Below the pieces are notes generated by a model. It saw only the letters and a list, made by a program, of their open reading frames with translations, was not told the origin of the DNA and did not search any database. Shown here piece by piece: positions 1 to 10,720 of a stretch of 64,000 nt of DNA; position 1 is the stretch's first letter; the number at the start of each line of letters is the position of its first letter. The position numbers and the translations under genes were made by a program. Source of the DNA: Rhynchopus sp. YZ270_cl-10 (lineage: Eukaryota > Euglenozoa > Diplonemea > Diplonemida > Diplonemidae); the NCBI GenBank assembly GCA_964035575.1, contig OZ037929.1:930001-994000 (forward strand), read 5' to 3'.

Positions 1-328
1 AGGCCTTTTTGGTCTCTAGAATATCCGGTCTTCCCGAACGGAGGCACACTTTGTGTGTTACTACGACCTGGCAATTTCCAGCAGTAGGTTAAGTAATCTT
101 TCTTGTAAATTGTTGGATCATTATCTCCTCAGTGCATGAATGCCCCACGTGACTGGACACTTTTGTGTTTGTCATGTGGAGCTGTGGTTGCTCTTTCACG
201 ACTTTTTTCCTGTTCCTGGGTACCTGGACCTGGACCTCTGGTATCTGGGTATCTGGGTATACCCGAAAACCAACTTTTTTGGGGTACCCGAAAAAAGTTG
301 GCGATATGGTAAAATAAGTTGAGAAATA

Positions 329-516
329 GTCAGAGATACCCGAAATACCCGAAAATAAGTTCAGATATTGGTCAGTTATGCCCTATTTTTGAAAATGGGG
401 CATCTCTGACCAATATCTGAACTTATTTTCGGGTATCTCTGACCAATATCTGAACTTATTTTCGGGTATCTCTGACCATTTCAAAAAAAGGGTAGGGCAT
501 AACTGACTATTCCCCA
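329..516. repeat. Inverted and tandem repeat cluster
   Basis: A palindromic arrangement around position ~395: GAAAATAAGTTCAGATATTG on the left is reversed on the right, where the CTGACCAATATCTGAACTT unit is tandemly duplicated. Looks like a small palindromic non-autonomous element. Confidence 0.6.
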
Positions 517-734
517 AAAAAAAAACACAAATGTTGAATATTTGTGGATTTTTGATGATAAAGTACACCCCAAACCACCCCCAGTTCATTTCGTTCTCTT
601 TTTTTTGAAAATATGCGGTCATCAAAGTTTCAAATTAATTTTGTTGAAAAATTTGGTGTGGTATTAGGGCAGACCCCAAGAGGATTGAGCCTGTACTATA
701 TTTATTTTAAAAACCTTCTTTTTTTTTTTGTTAC

Positions 735-920
735 CACTCCTTTCAGGGAATGTAACGGTCCTGGAAGCTCCAGGAAAAATGGAGTCGGCAGGCTAAAGAG
801 GAAGTTGCCTTTCCTAAACGTGCACACAACTGGCAAAAAGGTGTCGTCACTCACCTGTATCATTATTGAAATAACATTGCTTACCAATGGTACACATCCA
901 ATGTTGCTGCCCCGCACTTA
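735..920 (+). repeat. Family H repeat, ~185-bp copy 1
   Basis: Shares long blocks (GAAGTTGCCTTTCCT; GGTGTCGTCACTCACCT; TTACCAATGGTACAC) in the same order with 6667-6866. Confidence 0.75.
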
Positions 921-1200
921 TTTTGATTATTTTTTAAATTTTCCGCTACGAGCCAAATTTTATCTAAAACTGAATTTGGGAGTCCAAACAATGACCCAAA
1001 AAAAAAAAAAATCGAGCTTTTTTTTTTTCAAATAGCTGGGATTAGACCTTTCCCCTCCCCCAACTTAGCCCTACCCCCTCATTTTTCTAAACAAAAACAA
1101 AACGCATCCCTCTAGAAATACACCTCTCTCGCGACAGTGTATCTTCAATCAAAACCACTACTGTCCTCACGCAACACGATGAGTCGTTTTTTATTTTTTT

Positions 1201-1251
1201 TGAAAACTTGGTTGTATTAGTGCAGACCACCCTAGAGTGTACTCCACTATA
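1201..1251 (+). repeat. Family D hairpin repeat
   Basis: GAAAACTTGGTTGTATTAGT followed by CACCCTAGAGTG and CTCCACTAT. TAGTG pairs with CACTA and CAC with GTG, giving a nested stem. Confidence 0.7.
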
Positions 1252-1270
1252 ATTCTTCCAGATCCTCCTC

Positions 1271-4200
1271 TCAGATCCCATTCCGCTGTGCAGTGTAGTT
1301 GCTCTTCCTCAACCGTCTCTCCTCTTCTAGCATGTCTTCGTAGTGAAGCTGTCGTTGCAGACGTTTTTCATGGGCAATTTTGCGGGCAGCTTCATCTGTA
1401 TCGGGGGCAGCTCCGGGCGACGACGACACCTGCCCTTGCGGTGTCCCACCTCCACCACCCCCACCACCCCCACCCACCTCCTCCTGATAGCGCTCCGGTG
1501 TGGGTGTCGCCCCGGACATAGGCATCTCGACCCGCCCCTGCTGCTTTGCCCTCTCCGCTCTCCTATCTTGCAGCTGCTGTTTGATTCTCTGCCTGCGTCT
1601 TTCTCTGTCACCGTCCTCAGGGGCGATCACATTGTACTCCTCTCTCGGTGGTTCTTCCCTTTCTACTGGTGCTGGGTCTTCATGGACTAGGAGGGTGGGG
1701 CCAGAGGACATTGCGGAGAGATAGCTGCTGTTCTTAGTGGGTGCGCCAGCGCCGTAGCGAGACTGCAGGGTCTGGCTGCGGACAGACGCGGCAGCAGAGG
1801 CGGCGGCAGCAACGGTGCCGGCAGTGAGAGGAGAAGGTGACGCAGTGTAGCCGCCACGCGTCTGGCTGCCTGCAGAGGCAGAGACGGTGCGTGGGGAGGG
1901 GGGGATGGTGTCCTGCGATTCGTTGTCGTAGCGGCTGTCGAGGTTCGAGGTGGAGCGGCTGTGGGAGAGAGAGAGGTGGGGTGGTAATTAAGGTGATATT
2001 TTTTTTTGGAACCCCGTCTGACTCAAAAAAGTTCTGCTGTCCCCGACCCCAGCAGTGTTGATATGCAGGGCTGCGCACCATACTGTGTTTCTCATACTAT
2101 ACTAATAGAAAAATAGTAACTCTGATAGGTAAGTAAAAGGAAAAACGGTTTTTCCGTTGATTGCTCAATTACCCTGTTTGAGGGGTGATTGGCGACCGTA
2201 TCTGAGGAACTATTTCTCCTTTAAGCTACGCTTGTAGGTCTAGGTTTTTAAAGATGAAATCACAAAAAGAAAAGTTTGAAAGATGAACCGAAGCCCCTCT
2301 GTGCTTAGTCATCTTGAAAAAAGGGGGACGTGAAAGGCAAGAATAATGACAAAACTGTGGTTGTTTCCATGCTGGCATGCGTGGTTCGCATAAGATGTAA
2401 AGTGAGGTGGTGTGCTGACATACTTCCAACCGCCTCCGTACACGGACGGTGACACGCTGCGACGCGAGTAGGTATCACGGCCTATCGGTAAGATGACGCC
2501 CTGCAGGGAAGGATGTGGTGGGTGTTTTGTTTGTTTTTTTTTGTTCCGGTTTGCAATGCTTACGAGGGTCATTCAACTTCAAGGTACATAATATTCCGCA
2601 AACCCGCAAATATTATGAGGTTTTGAGCAGTAGTAAAAAAAATTACGAAAAAAAAAAACAGGTCAGTCAGATACCCTTTCCATTTGGAAAAAAAGTAGAG
2701 TTGAAATACAAAAGCCCTCTCGCGACAATGTACCTTTGGTACATGACCAAAAAAAAAAGGGGAAAGATGCGCTGACTACATCAACGGTGCACCGTGGGTG
2801 GACCCCAACCATGCAGTCCTACATCCATTTCGTTGGTTTACATCTGAAAAAAAAAAGGGGGGGACATACCCGTGTCTTCAGCATTAATATTTTATGAAGT
2901 GCTGTACGCTTTGTCTTCTCACTGATGCTGAGGGACACCTCGGTAGGTGAAAGACTCCCGCATGAGAGTCGCAGTCCGAAGTGGCCGCCGTTTCCTTCCC
3001 AGCTCTGTGTTGTGGGAAAGAGATAAACAAAGAGTGGTGATGACTGATTGTTTCATATACTAACTATTCTACTGAATAGAAGGGTAAATTTATTTATCCT
3101 TCTATTCAGTAGAATAGTTAGTATTTTACCTAAGCAGTTTATAAATAGTGGTAATGATCGATGAAAAAAAAATGATCACAAAGAAAGGGTTGACAGTGCA
3201 AAACGCCTCTGGGACGCAGGCACTGACACTCCGCGGGTTCATCGAACCCCCCGGAGTGCCGCAAAGAAAAAAAAACAAGTAATTGCTATCGGAAAAAAAA
3301 ACGGGGTGTGATGTGGAACTCCATCCTGTAGAAATAATCTACAATAAGCCCAGCATTCTGCTCTTCTGCAGGTATGCTAACGCTCTTCGTACACTGCCAG
3401 ACCCACTGGGACGCCAGCATCTGAAACGTTCAAGAAGGGGGGGCTGTCCTCTTCGTCCAGCACCATCTGCTCGATAGCGTTGTTGGACGCCCGCTCGGCA
3501 GGCTCGGCGTGGTCCAGCTCGTTTTTGTCCACAGGCTCCCGACATTGTAGTCGCCGTTGGAGCAGTGCGGAAGGAACACAGAATGCACAGACTACAACAC
3601 ATCGATCACACCAGCAAATCGCCAGGATGCTACGGTGGTTTCGAAAATCGCGCGGAGTTTTCCACAGCACACCCGCTTTTTTCTTAGCAATTACTTGTCC
3701 GTGTTGTTATTGTTGTTTTCAACCACCTTCCTTCAACCCTTGTAGGATCAGTTGTTATATTTTTCGCGAAAACATGAAATTACACATTTCAAGAGAACAA
3801 ATTAAAAAGAGTCCTTATTTGCATTTTTGGGCTCCGCCCGTGCAGTGGTGGGGTCAATCTCAAAAATTGGACAATTTTTTGACCACTTAAATTTTGAGAA
3901 ATATGAGCCCGGTTCCTTATACGTGGGGCCCATTTTCGGCTAAAATTTTCCTCAAAATATGGTTTTGTAAAATTGACCCTTTACTCCCCCCCCACATCGA
4001 TTTCAATACTATACCTTACTTCACCTACGGTTGCCCTTACAGGGGGGTGAAGGAAGGTAAGTTGAAAAGAGTCCTTATTTGCATTTTTGGGCTCCGCCCG
4101 TGCAGTGGTGGGGTCAATCTCAAAAATTGGACAATTTTTTGACCACTTAAATTTTGAGAAATATGAGCCCGGTTCCTTATACGTGGGGCCCATTTTCGGC

Positions 4201-5848
4201 TAAAATTTTCCTCAAAATCTGGTTTTGTAAAATTGACCCTTTACTCCCCCCCCACATCGATTTCAATACTATACCTTACTTCACCTACGGTTGCCCTTAC
4301 AGGGGGGTGAAGGAAGGTAAGTTGATAAAAAGAGTCCTTATTTGCATTTTTGGGCTCCGCCCGTGCAGTGGTGGGGTCAATCTCAAAAATTGGACAATTT
4401 TTTGACCACTTAAATTTTGAGAAATATGAGCCCGGTTCCTTATACGTGGGGCCCATTTTCGGCTAAAATTTTCCTCAAAATCTGGTTTTGTAAAATTGAC
4501 CCTTTACTCCCCCCCCACATCGATTTCAATACTATACCTTACTTCACCTACGGTTGCCCTTACAGGGGGGTGAAGGAAGGTAAGTTGAAAAGGTTTATAA
4601 GATGAACCTAAGCCTCTCTGTGCTTTCGTCACCTTTAATAAATTAAAACGGGAGTTCTCTGTGGTGAACCAAAAAATAAAACCTGCGGGTCAGCTGAAAT
4701 GAGTGGCGGGTCGCAATCCATATTCTTCTAAATGACAAGAAATTTTTGTTTAAGTATAGACTACTATCACCTAGATAGCAGCCACGGATTTTCTTCGCAG
4801 TAAATAACTAAAAGACAAGAAAGGTTGAAAGATGAATATGCCTCGCATGAATGCACATAAAGAAAGTTGTTTTTTGAAAACTTGGTTGTATTAGTGTAGC
4901 CACCCTAGAGTGTGCTCCACTATATGTTTTTTGTTTGAAAAAGAGAAAAACTAACATACGTCTATTTTCTTGATGTCAGCACACGGCAACGATATCAGAT
5001 GTCTCCCATCATGAAGTTTGTGGAAGTGCACTACGGCGTTCTGTGTAGAAAAGGGTTGTTGTTGTTCTTATTATCCCACAATAAAGAAAAGTTTATAAGA
5101 TGATCCTAAGCCTCTCGTGCTTAGTCACCTTACAACAAATGATACGCGAAACCAACTAATGAGCGGTGCGGTACTCACTCGAACTGAGGCACACAGAAGC
5201 TTCCACAAAAAAGAGGTTGCACACGACCAGGGGACCACCTTGGCTGGGGCCACTAGGTCAGCTTCCTAACCCACTTTTTAGAAAACAAAAAGATGACTTA
5301 AAAGCCCTGCCAGAGCCGTCCAAGAGCGACAGACTGGAGAAACAACCCCTTGGATCATTCACAGGCTTGACAAATACATATTCCTACTTTAAAAAGCTCG
5401 TAACCCCACATACCTCAATCCTGACGAGGACCGGTGTCAGCGCTGTGTACGGCATACCCCCTCTGTAGAGGTTGAGCTCCGACTCTTCGCTGATCTGCAC
5501 GCCGCCTGTTGCTGAGGAGCGGAGCGTTGGTGGCGAGACTATCTCGTCGACACGTATGCTGCCGCCATGCCCCATCTGCAGGATGTCGAAGCAGTGCAGC
5601 TCCTCTGTTGTCAGGCCGTTCGGCGGCAGACGCTTTGCTGCTGGCCCTGGCGACGCTGGCCGCCCCCCTGCAGGCGACGGTGCACGCGTCCCTACACTGT
5701 TCGCCCGCACCACCCTTGGCCCGCCCCCACTCACCCTCGGCGCACCCTTCCCGCCCTTCGCCCCATTCGAAGGGGTTCGCCGCACGGCGCCAGCACCTAC
5801 CCCAGCACGGCCTCGTTGCTGCCCACCAAAGGGGCTGCTGTTGTACAT
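1271..5848 (-). CDS. Low-complexity basic protein with C-terminal coiled coil; four exons, middle ones tentative
   Basis: I do not recognise this protein. The proposed first exon (5848-5414) begins MYNSSPFGGQQRGR and encodes 145 Gly/Pro/Ser/Arg-rich residues, ending at a clean GAG/GTATGT donor in phase 0. A weak exon follows near 3535-3395 (reads PVDKNELDHAEP onward, phase 0). The last two exons are well supported: 2500-2424 (acceptor CCCTGCAG, donor GTATGTC, 25 codons plus 2 nt) joins in phase to 1958-1271 (acceptor CTCTCCCACAG, 228 codons, then stop). The last exon is Ser/Ala-rich, has a ten-glycine run, and ends in charged helices (RRRQRIKQQLQDRRAERAK; HYEDMLEEERRLRK) suggestive of a coiled coil. 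Introns of 465 to about 1880 bp are packed with dispersed repeats. Linking the first exon to the last two in one gene is inference from strand, phase and composition; 1271-2500 could be a separate gene. Confidence 0.5.
2270..2315 (+). repeat. Family A hairpin repeat
   Basis: Family core is AAGATGAACCTAAGC, short loop, GCTTAGTCACCTT. This copy has CGAAGC for CTAAGC. Confidence 0.65.
2693..2849 (+). repeat. Family B repeat (long)
   Basis: Family B reads TTGAAATACAAAGCCCTCTC, GTACCTTTGGTAC hairpin, then GGGTGGACCCCAACCATGCA and TTTACATCTGA. This copy has an internal A/G-rich insertion. Confidence 0.75.
3059..3122. repeat. Near-perfect 30-bp inverted repeat, 4-nt loop
   Basis: Arms 3059-3088 and 3093-3122 (ACTAACTATTCTACTGAATA onward) pair at 29 of 30 positions. 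TA flanks both ends of the CTAAC/GTTAG termini. MITE-like foldback. Confidence 0.75.
3187..3262 (+). repeat. Family C repeat with T-arm-like tail
   Basis: Frame AGTGCAAA...GCAGGCACTGAC followed by CTCCGCGGGTTCATCGAACC, a short palindrome. Read on the minus strand it gives a GGTTCGATGAACC box. Confidence 0.7.
3803..4590 (+). repeat. Three tandem copies of a ~260-bp unit
   Basis: Units at 3803-4060, 4061-4320 and 4321-4590 are almost identical (GAGTCCTTATTTGCATTTTT ... GAAGGAAGGTAAGTTGA). Periods are 260 and 263 bp. The middle of the unit (GTGGTGGGGTCAATCTCAAA; GACCACTTAAATTT) is related to sequence at 27.09-27.40 and 37.77-38.05 kb. It lies in the intron of the 1271-5848 gene. Confidence 0.9.
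4589..4635 (+). repeat. Family A hairpin repeat
   Basis: GGTTTATAAGATGAACCTAA then GCCTCTCTGTGCTTTCGTCACCTT split by one step; abuts the end of the 260-bp tandem array. Confidence 0.7.
4747..4800 (+). repeat. Family I repeat
   Basis: GACTACTATCACCTAGATAG hairpin (CTATC/GATAG) after TTTGTTTAAGTATA; related stretches at 19494-19530 and 25590-25636. Confidence 0.5.
4873..4923 (+). repeat. Family D hairpin repeat
   Basis: Near-identical to the copy at 1201, after a T-run. Confidence 0.7.
5088..5131 (+). repeat. Family A hairpin repeat
   Basis: Full copy with CTAAGC/GCTTAG stem, preceded by AAAGAAAA. Confidence 0.75.
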
Positions 5849-6008
5849 CGTGCTTGGTGGGGTCTGTGGGGTGAGGGGATGAGGGGTTGGGGAGGAGTAG
5901 GTGAGTAGGGCAAGAAAAGAAGAGTGCGTGGTGCAATGTGGGAGAGTGGAGGGAAAAGTGAAAAAACAGAGGAGAAGGGAAGAAGACAGTGGTCAATTAG
6001 TGAAAAAA

Positions 6009-6128
6009 GAAGTTGACTTGAAATACAAAGCCCTCTCGTGAACAGTGTACCTTTGGTACAATGACCGGCTGTACGGGGTGGACACCCAACCGTGCAGTCC
6101 TACATCCATTTCGTGGTATACATCTGAT
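6009..6128 (+). repeat. Family B repeat, full copy
   Basis: All blocks are present. The sequence continues with CTACTCCCGCTTCC and CAGATGAACGGGG, also seen after the copy at 9866. Confidence 0.8.
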
Positions 6129-6520
6129 CTGTGCTACTCCCGCTTCCACTTATCAGCCAGATGAACGGGGATCATTGCAAACACAGGGACGCGAATCCTG
6201 TGTGAGTGTAGGGTCCGGTTGGGAAAAAAATGGTAGTTGCCGATGCAGGCGGGACACATGAGAGGAGCACCGTGAACCCACACCATGCAGTCCTACATGA
6301 AAAAGGGTAATAAAGCAGTAATGATCAAGGGGGAAATTATGGCTATTTTTTTTTTTTCTATTTTGGTTGGTTTGCTTTTCTCTCCCTGTGTTTTCCTCTT
6401 TGCTTTGAGGATTGACACTGGAGGAGGGGGAAAGGGGGGGAGATGGTGGAAATAGTATAACAAGAACGGACTGCAACAAACGTATAATATCCATAACAAA
6501 CAAAATCAAAAAAAAAAAAA

Positions 6521-6563
6521 AGGTTTATAAGATGACCCTAAGCCTCTCGTGCTTAGTCACCTT
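6521..6563 (+). repeat. Family A hairpin repeat
   Basis: Full copy between A-runs. The outer AAGGT and ACCTT can also pair. Confidence 0.75.
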
Positions 6564-6666
6564 AAAAAAAAAGAGGAGGGGAAAAAAAAAGAAAAGTTTA
6601 TAAGACGTACTTTCCTCCACTGGAAATTCCCACTTTTCATTTCTTTTTTCGAATACTTTTCTTTAC

Positions 6667-6866
6667 CATTCCTTCTAGGGAACGGAGCATGCACGGTCCT
6701 GGAAACTCCAAGAAAATGGAGTCGAAGGGCTAAAGAGGAAGTTGCCTTTCCTTAACGTGCACACAACAACTGGCAAAAAAAAAGGGGGAGGTGTCGTCAC
6801 TCACCTTTGTATCATCATTGAAATAACATTGATTACCAATGGTACACTCCGATACTGCTGCCCCAT
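6667..6866 (+). repeat. Family H repeat, copy 2
   Basis: Same order of blocks as 735-920, with an extra A/G-rich stretch near 6777-6790. Confidence 0.75.
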
Positions 6867-6882
6867 TTTTTTTTATTTTTTT

Positions 6883-6930
6883 TTGAAAACTTGGTTGTAT
6901 TAGTGTAGCCACCCTAGAGTGCTCCACTAT
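6883..6930 (+). repeat. Family D hairpin repeat
   Basis: Same as 4873 but 2 nt shorter in the distal strand of the stem. Confidence 0.7.
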
Positions 6931-7119
6931 TTTTTTCTTTCAACTCTTTTCAACTGAAGGAGAAGAGATTCGGACACCCCTTTTTTGTTTGTTCCACAGT
7001 TTTCTAATTTTTTTTTTTTAATTCGGAACATCCCCTCAACCAAACGTACAGAACAAACAAATAAAAGGTAGTTTTTTGTAAGATAAACCTCGATAAGTCT
7101 CGCACAAACTGCGTCACCT

Positions 7120-7200
7120 TTAGCATAATTTTTTGTTGTATCGACAATCACGCCTGGTATATGAAGATCGGCCGAAAGCCTTTGTACCAGCAGTGTATGG
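7120..7200 (+). repeat. Family K repeat fragment
   Basis: GTTGTATCGACAATCACGCC ... GGCCGAAAGCCTTTGTACCA, related to 26505-26600 and 17785-17870. Confidence 0.5.
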
Positions 7201-7439
7201 GAATTTCAGCTCTTTTTTCAGGATTTTCGCGTTTTTGGTATTCACTTTTTTCCGCCACTTTTGTCCACAGGTTTTTGGCCCATTTTTGGTGCCGCAAAAA
7301 AAAATTAAGGTGCAGCCCAAAGTGGGGGAAAAAAGTACCAATGCGAAAGTTGGAAAAAAAAAAAGTTGCCCCCCGAAATCTAAGATTCGGGGGAGCGATA
7401 TTACCATACCACCCCTGCTTTGTACTATTTTTTGTTTAT

Positions 7440-7490
7440 TTGAAAACTTGGTTGTATTAGTGTAGACACCCGAGGATGAACTCCACTATA
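7440..7490 (+). repeat. Family D hairpin repeat
   Basis: Diverged loop (CACCCGAGGATG) but the outer TAGTG/CACTA pairing is kept. Confidence 0.65.
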
Positions 7491-7561
7491 CTATTTACTT
7501 TTTTTGCTCTTCAGCACTTTCCCCCCATACCCACCTACCTTTCTTCTATAAAACTCTGTTC

Positions 7562-10500
7562 TCAATGGTGCCCTCCGCCGCCTGCTGTGTTCGCACTACG
7601 CGCATTTCTGACGGCCTCGAGAACTTCTTCCACGGTCCCTGTCTTCTTGTACAGCGAGGCCGCGGTACGCTCCTTGTTGATGATCGGGTTGTCCGTTAGA
7701 AGCGGCTTCTTCGGCGCAAAGAGAGAGTTCTTCAGCATGATCACGTGGTGGTCCTTAAACTTCTTAAGTTTGTGGTAGTCTTCTGTGCAGTTGGTGCACA
7801 GGATCCCGCAAATTCCACAGGTCACTGCTGCGGGGGAGAGGTTGCACTCTTCGCAGATGACGTCGGGGCGGACTGTTTCGTGTCCGTGCCCGTGGCCGTG
7901 GCCGTGGCCTCCGTGGGGGTCGGAGATGGGGATAAGTCCTTCGTCGCTGATGAGAAGGTTCTTGTCGCCGTGGTCGTGGTGGTGGGCATGGTGTTCTCCG
8001 TCATCGAAACCACATAGCTTCTTGAAGAATGCGCAGCAGCCCTTCTTGGGTTCCTCGTGGTGGTGGTGGTCACCGTGGCCATGGTCGCCGTGGTCGTCGT
8101 GGCCGTGGTCACCTTCGCTCTCAGTGTCGTCGCCGCCAATGCCGAGAATGTTGTCGTCGTTCATCTGCAGGTACATTGCAGATTCCTTGACGGTTCGTTT
8201 CCGCAGAGACCGTCGTCGGTACTTCCCACTCACGTCGTCGTCGTGGCGAATGCGGTCCAATGTTTCATTGTCCAAGAAATCCCCCAAAGACGCAAGAATC
8301 GTAAAAGGCGGCATCAGCAGAGGGATCAACACAAAAAACACAAACAGTGAAGGAATGAAACAGAGGAAGATGAACACCATCCCGCCCTTGATCTGCCAGA
8401 GACGGTAGGTGAAGTTCACGGTGCAGTTTGCGAGGTAGAACACCTGGTACACAAGCATGACCTGTGTGGGAGAGAGGGGATGTAAAGATGGAATGTAAAA
8501 CAAAGAAAATGTGGAGGTCCTCAGCCTCACCTTCGTCACCGTCCTGATCTCAAAAAAACTAAAGTAGAGTTGAAATACAAAGCCCTCTCGCGGCAGTGTC
8601 CCTTAGTACAATGACCGGTGCACCGTAGGGTGGACACCAACCATGCAGTCTTACATCCATTTCGTGGTTTACATCTGATACTAAAAGATGGCCAGATCAG
8701 AGGCCTCTACGCGAGAGCGGAAAAAAAAAAACTGGACAGTGCAGACTGTTTGCGTAGCTGCACTACTCCAACAAATTATCCAAAACAAAACAAAACAAAA
8801 CGCACACCTGCATCATGAAGGTCATGAAGTTCGGCGACCCCAACCAAAAGTGGCTGCGCTGCCTTGTCCCGAGCGCGCCACGCTTCCCCTGCTGGCGTTC
8901 CTCCTGCACTGTGTTTGTGAAGGTCGAGAACTCCCGCTTCACCTTGAAGTACGTCACGACAAGCACCAGCAGCGGCCCGAACCCGACAAAGAGCACCCAG
9001 AGACCGATAGTCGCGAGGTCGTTCTCGGAAATCTTGAGCGTGATCCACGTCACGACGGCGGCCAGCGTGCAGAGAAGCGAAAGCATCGCCCACGTCTTCC
9101 ATTCTAAGTCAAGGAAGGACAGAAGCAGCTTCCTCTGCTGCTTCTTCATGTACCGCGAGAAGCTGATGTCCTGCAGGTCTGCCGGCACGTTCTGTCTGAA
9201 GAAAATGATGCATGCAAGCATCTTCTGCCCATTCCGCACGCTCTTGAGGTACTGCTGCAGGAACGCGCTCTTGCTTTCAAGCTCCAGCGACGGGTCGTTC
9301 TCGATCTCGACGACTTTGAACTCAAAGCGCGACCACCGCTTCCACGAGAACTCAATGAAGTAGAAGAGCGATCCAACCAGGCCGATGAAGAACAACGCCA
9401 TCACGAAGATCACGAAATGCACGTAATGGAACAGCGCCGCCTCAAAGAGCCTGCAAGGGGGTGAAGAAAGTAGGTAGCGACAAAAAAAAAGAAGTCCGTT
9501 TACTATCAAACAGCAAAGCATTAAATGATGCACCACGCACCCTCAGGTGGTAAGAAAGATGGTTGGTTATCTGCTCTAGTTTTAAGCTCTGGATCTAAAG
9601 GGAATGTTGTGAATTGAATCGGCATGGTTCAATCTAAAAAGGGTATAAAATGTCGTCTCGTTGAGGGGAGGAGGTGAGGTGTGGAAAAAAAAAACATACG
9701 CAGTTCCTCCCAAGTTCTCAAACACTGTGAGCAGCGCAGAAATTCCCCCCAGAATCATGACCTGTTGAGTTGTAGATTGTTGTGTTTTCTCTGTGGGGGG
9801 AAGGGTTGCCTACAGCAATAAACTAGCCTCTCAACCAGTGGATGTGCTCAAAACAAGATGCAAAATCGGCTTGAAATACAAAGAGTAGTTCAAAAAAACG
9901 TGCTAAAACGCAGCTTGGATGTCGGATACACAACCCTCTCACCTTACCTTTGTACCGGGTAGTACCCCCCTAACCATGCAGTCATTTTCGTGGCATCTAG
10001 ACCCTACTCCCACTTCCTCTTGTCAGATGAACGGGGCACATCTGAGACGTCTTGTCATAAAAAAGGGGGGGTAGCAAAGACGCGCCTATACCTCAGAGTA
10101 GACGTGGTGCACGATGTTCTTACCGGAGTGACTCGTTGTCTCCTTGTCGACGTACGACACAATGTATTCGTACACAATAGTGATGGCGAACACAGTGAAG
10201 TACATAAGCATCACCTGTGTGGGTATGGTGTGTTGTATACATCTCATGCTTCATTACGATAGTTAGAAGAACGTAATTACAGTCCCGATAGTGCGGCCGG
10301 TTAATATTATGGTGGTCGATATTATGGCCGGATTTTGGGTTCGGCCATAATGTCGACCGTCCGCAATATCGGTCGGGACTGTAGAAAACATTTAGGTGCG
10401 GATCTCAGAACACCACTGCACCGCAAAACGTTGTTTCCGACCTACGCGACCCCTTGTAGAGTGTAGTGTATATCGCAATTCTCATCGTGCAGAGCAATAA

Positions 10501-10720
10501 AGTCGCTCTTCTTTTGTGCAGTATTTGGGAGAACGCTGCTGCATATAACGTCCCTAAAAAAGAAAAAAGAAAATTTCTTACTTCGGCTTAGTCGCCGAAA
10601 AAGGATGCAAACGAAGGACCACTCAACATACCTCCCATGGCTTGTGGTCGACGTAGTCACCGAGTTTGAAGATAGACTTCCCTGCGCCCTCGCACCCAGG
10701 CACCAGCGCAAACAGTGCCG
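7562..10720 (-). CDS. MLO-like multipass membrane protein with His-rich tail and B-box zinc finger
   Basis: Clear exons: 10214-10092, 9761-9700, 9450-8808 and 8461-7562, all GT-AG and mutually in phase (575 residues, then stop). An earlier exon ends at 10632 (donor GTATGT) and encodes a hydrophobic, signal-like stretch followed by KSIFKLGDYVDHKPWE; its start and the exon near 10553-10450 are unresolved. MLO family resemblance: a helix then VMILGGISALLTVF (MLO LLGFISLLLT region), FSRYMKKQQRKLLLSFL, paired helices, and HFWLGSPNFMTFMMQ followed by MLVYQVFYLANC (MLO HFWF...LFQNAF region). MLO proteins are seven-helix plasma-membrane proteins, calmodulin-binding in plants. Here the C-terminal exon instead carries a phosphorylatable basic patch (YRRRSLRKRT), about 75 residues rich in His/Asp/Gly, and a B-box-type finger (C203, C206, C215, C218, C222, C225, H230, H238 of that exon). 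Two introns contain family B repeats and one contains a TA-flanked MITE. Confidence 0.7.
8562..8679 (+). repeat. Family B repeat, full copy inside MLO-like gene intron
   Basis: Lies in the 8462-8807 intron, antisense to the gene. Confidence 0.8.
9866..10040 (+). repeat. Family B repeat, diverged, in MLO-like gene intron
   Basis: Head GCTTGAAATACAAAG, an interposed GTGCTAAAACGC block, then TACCTTTGTACC, AACCATGCAGTC and CAGATGAACGGGG. Confidence 0.6.
9885..9925 (+). repeat. Family G short repeat
   Basis: GTAGTT...ACGTGCTAAAACGC; also at 19833-19875 and 32820-32865. Confidence 0.5.
10280..10381. mobile_element. TA-flanked MITE, Tc1/mariner-like ends, copy 1
   Basis: A 102-bp element beginning CAGTCCCGAT and ending ATCGGTCGGGACTG, flanked by TA on both sides, with an inner palindrome around GGCCGGATTTTGGGTTCGGC. 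Sits in an intron of the MLO-like gene. Has no coding capacity. Confidence 0.8.

Larger units (their letters stand above)
1..1270. other. Intergenic, repeat-bearing
   Basis: Contains the inverted/tandem cluster at 329-516, family H copy 1 and family D copy 1. I see no credible gene; short frames here have repeat or homopolymer composition. Confidence 0.6.
5849..7561. other. Intergenic, repeat-rich
   Basis: Holds families B (6009), A (6521), H (6667), D (6883, 7440) and K (7120), joined by A- or T-runs. No gene is seen. Confidence 0.6.

Noticed and set aside
3187-3262. tRNA gene or tRNA-derived SINE
   Set aside because: The GGTTCGATGAACC palindrome resembles a T-arm or B box, but no acceptor stem, anticodon arm or A box at the right distance could be found.
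3803-4590. CRISPR-like array
   Set aside because: The three units are contiguous 260-bp tandem copies without unique spacers, in a eukaryotic intron.
3894-4605. Three repeated 62-83 codon plus-strand frames starting MRNMSPVPYTWG
   Set aside because: They arise from the 260-bp tandem repeat and have no independent coding support.
7745-8408. Plus-strand Val- or Trp-rich frames opposite the MLO-like tail
   Set aside because: They are shadows of the His/Asp/Gly-rich codons on the minus strand.
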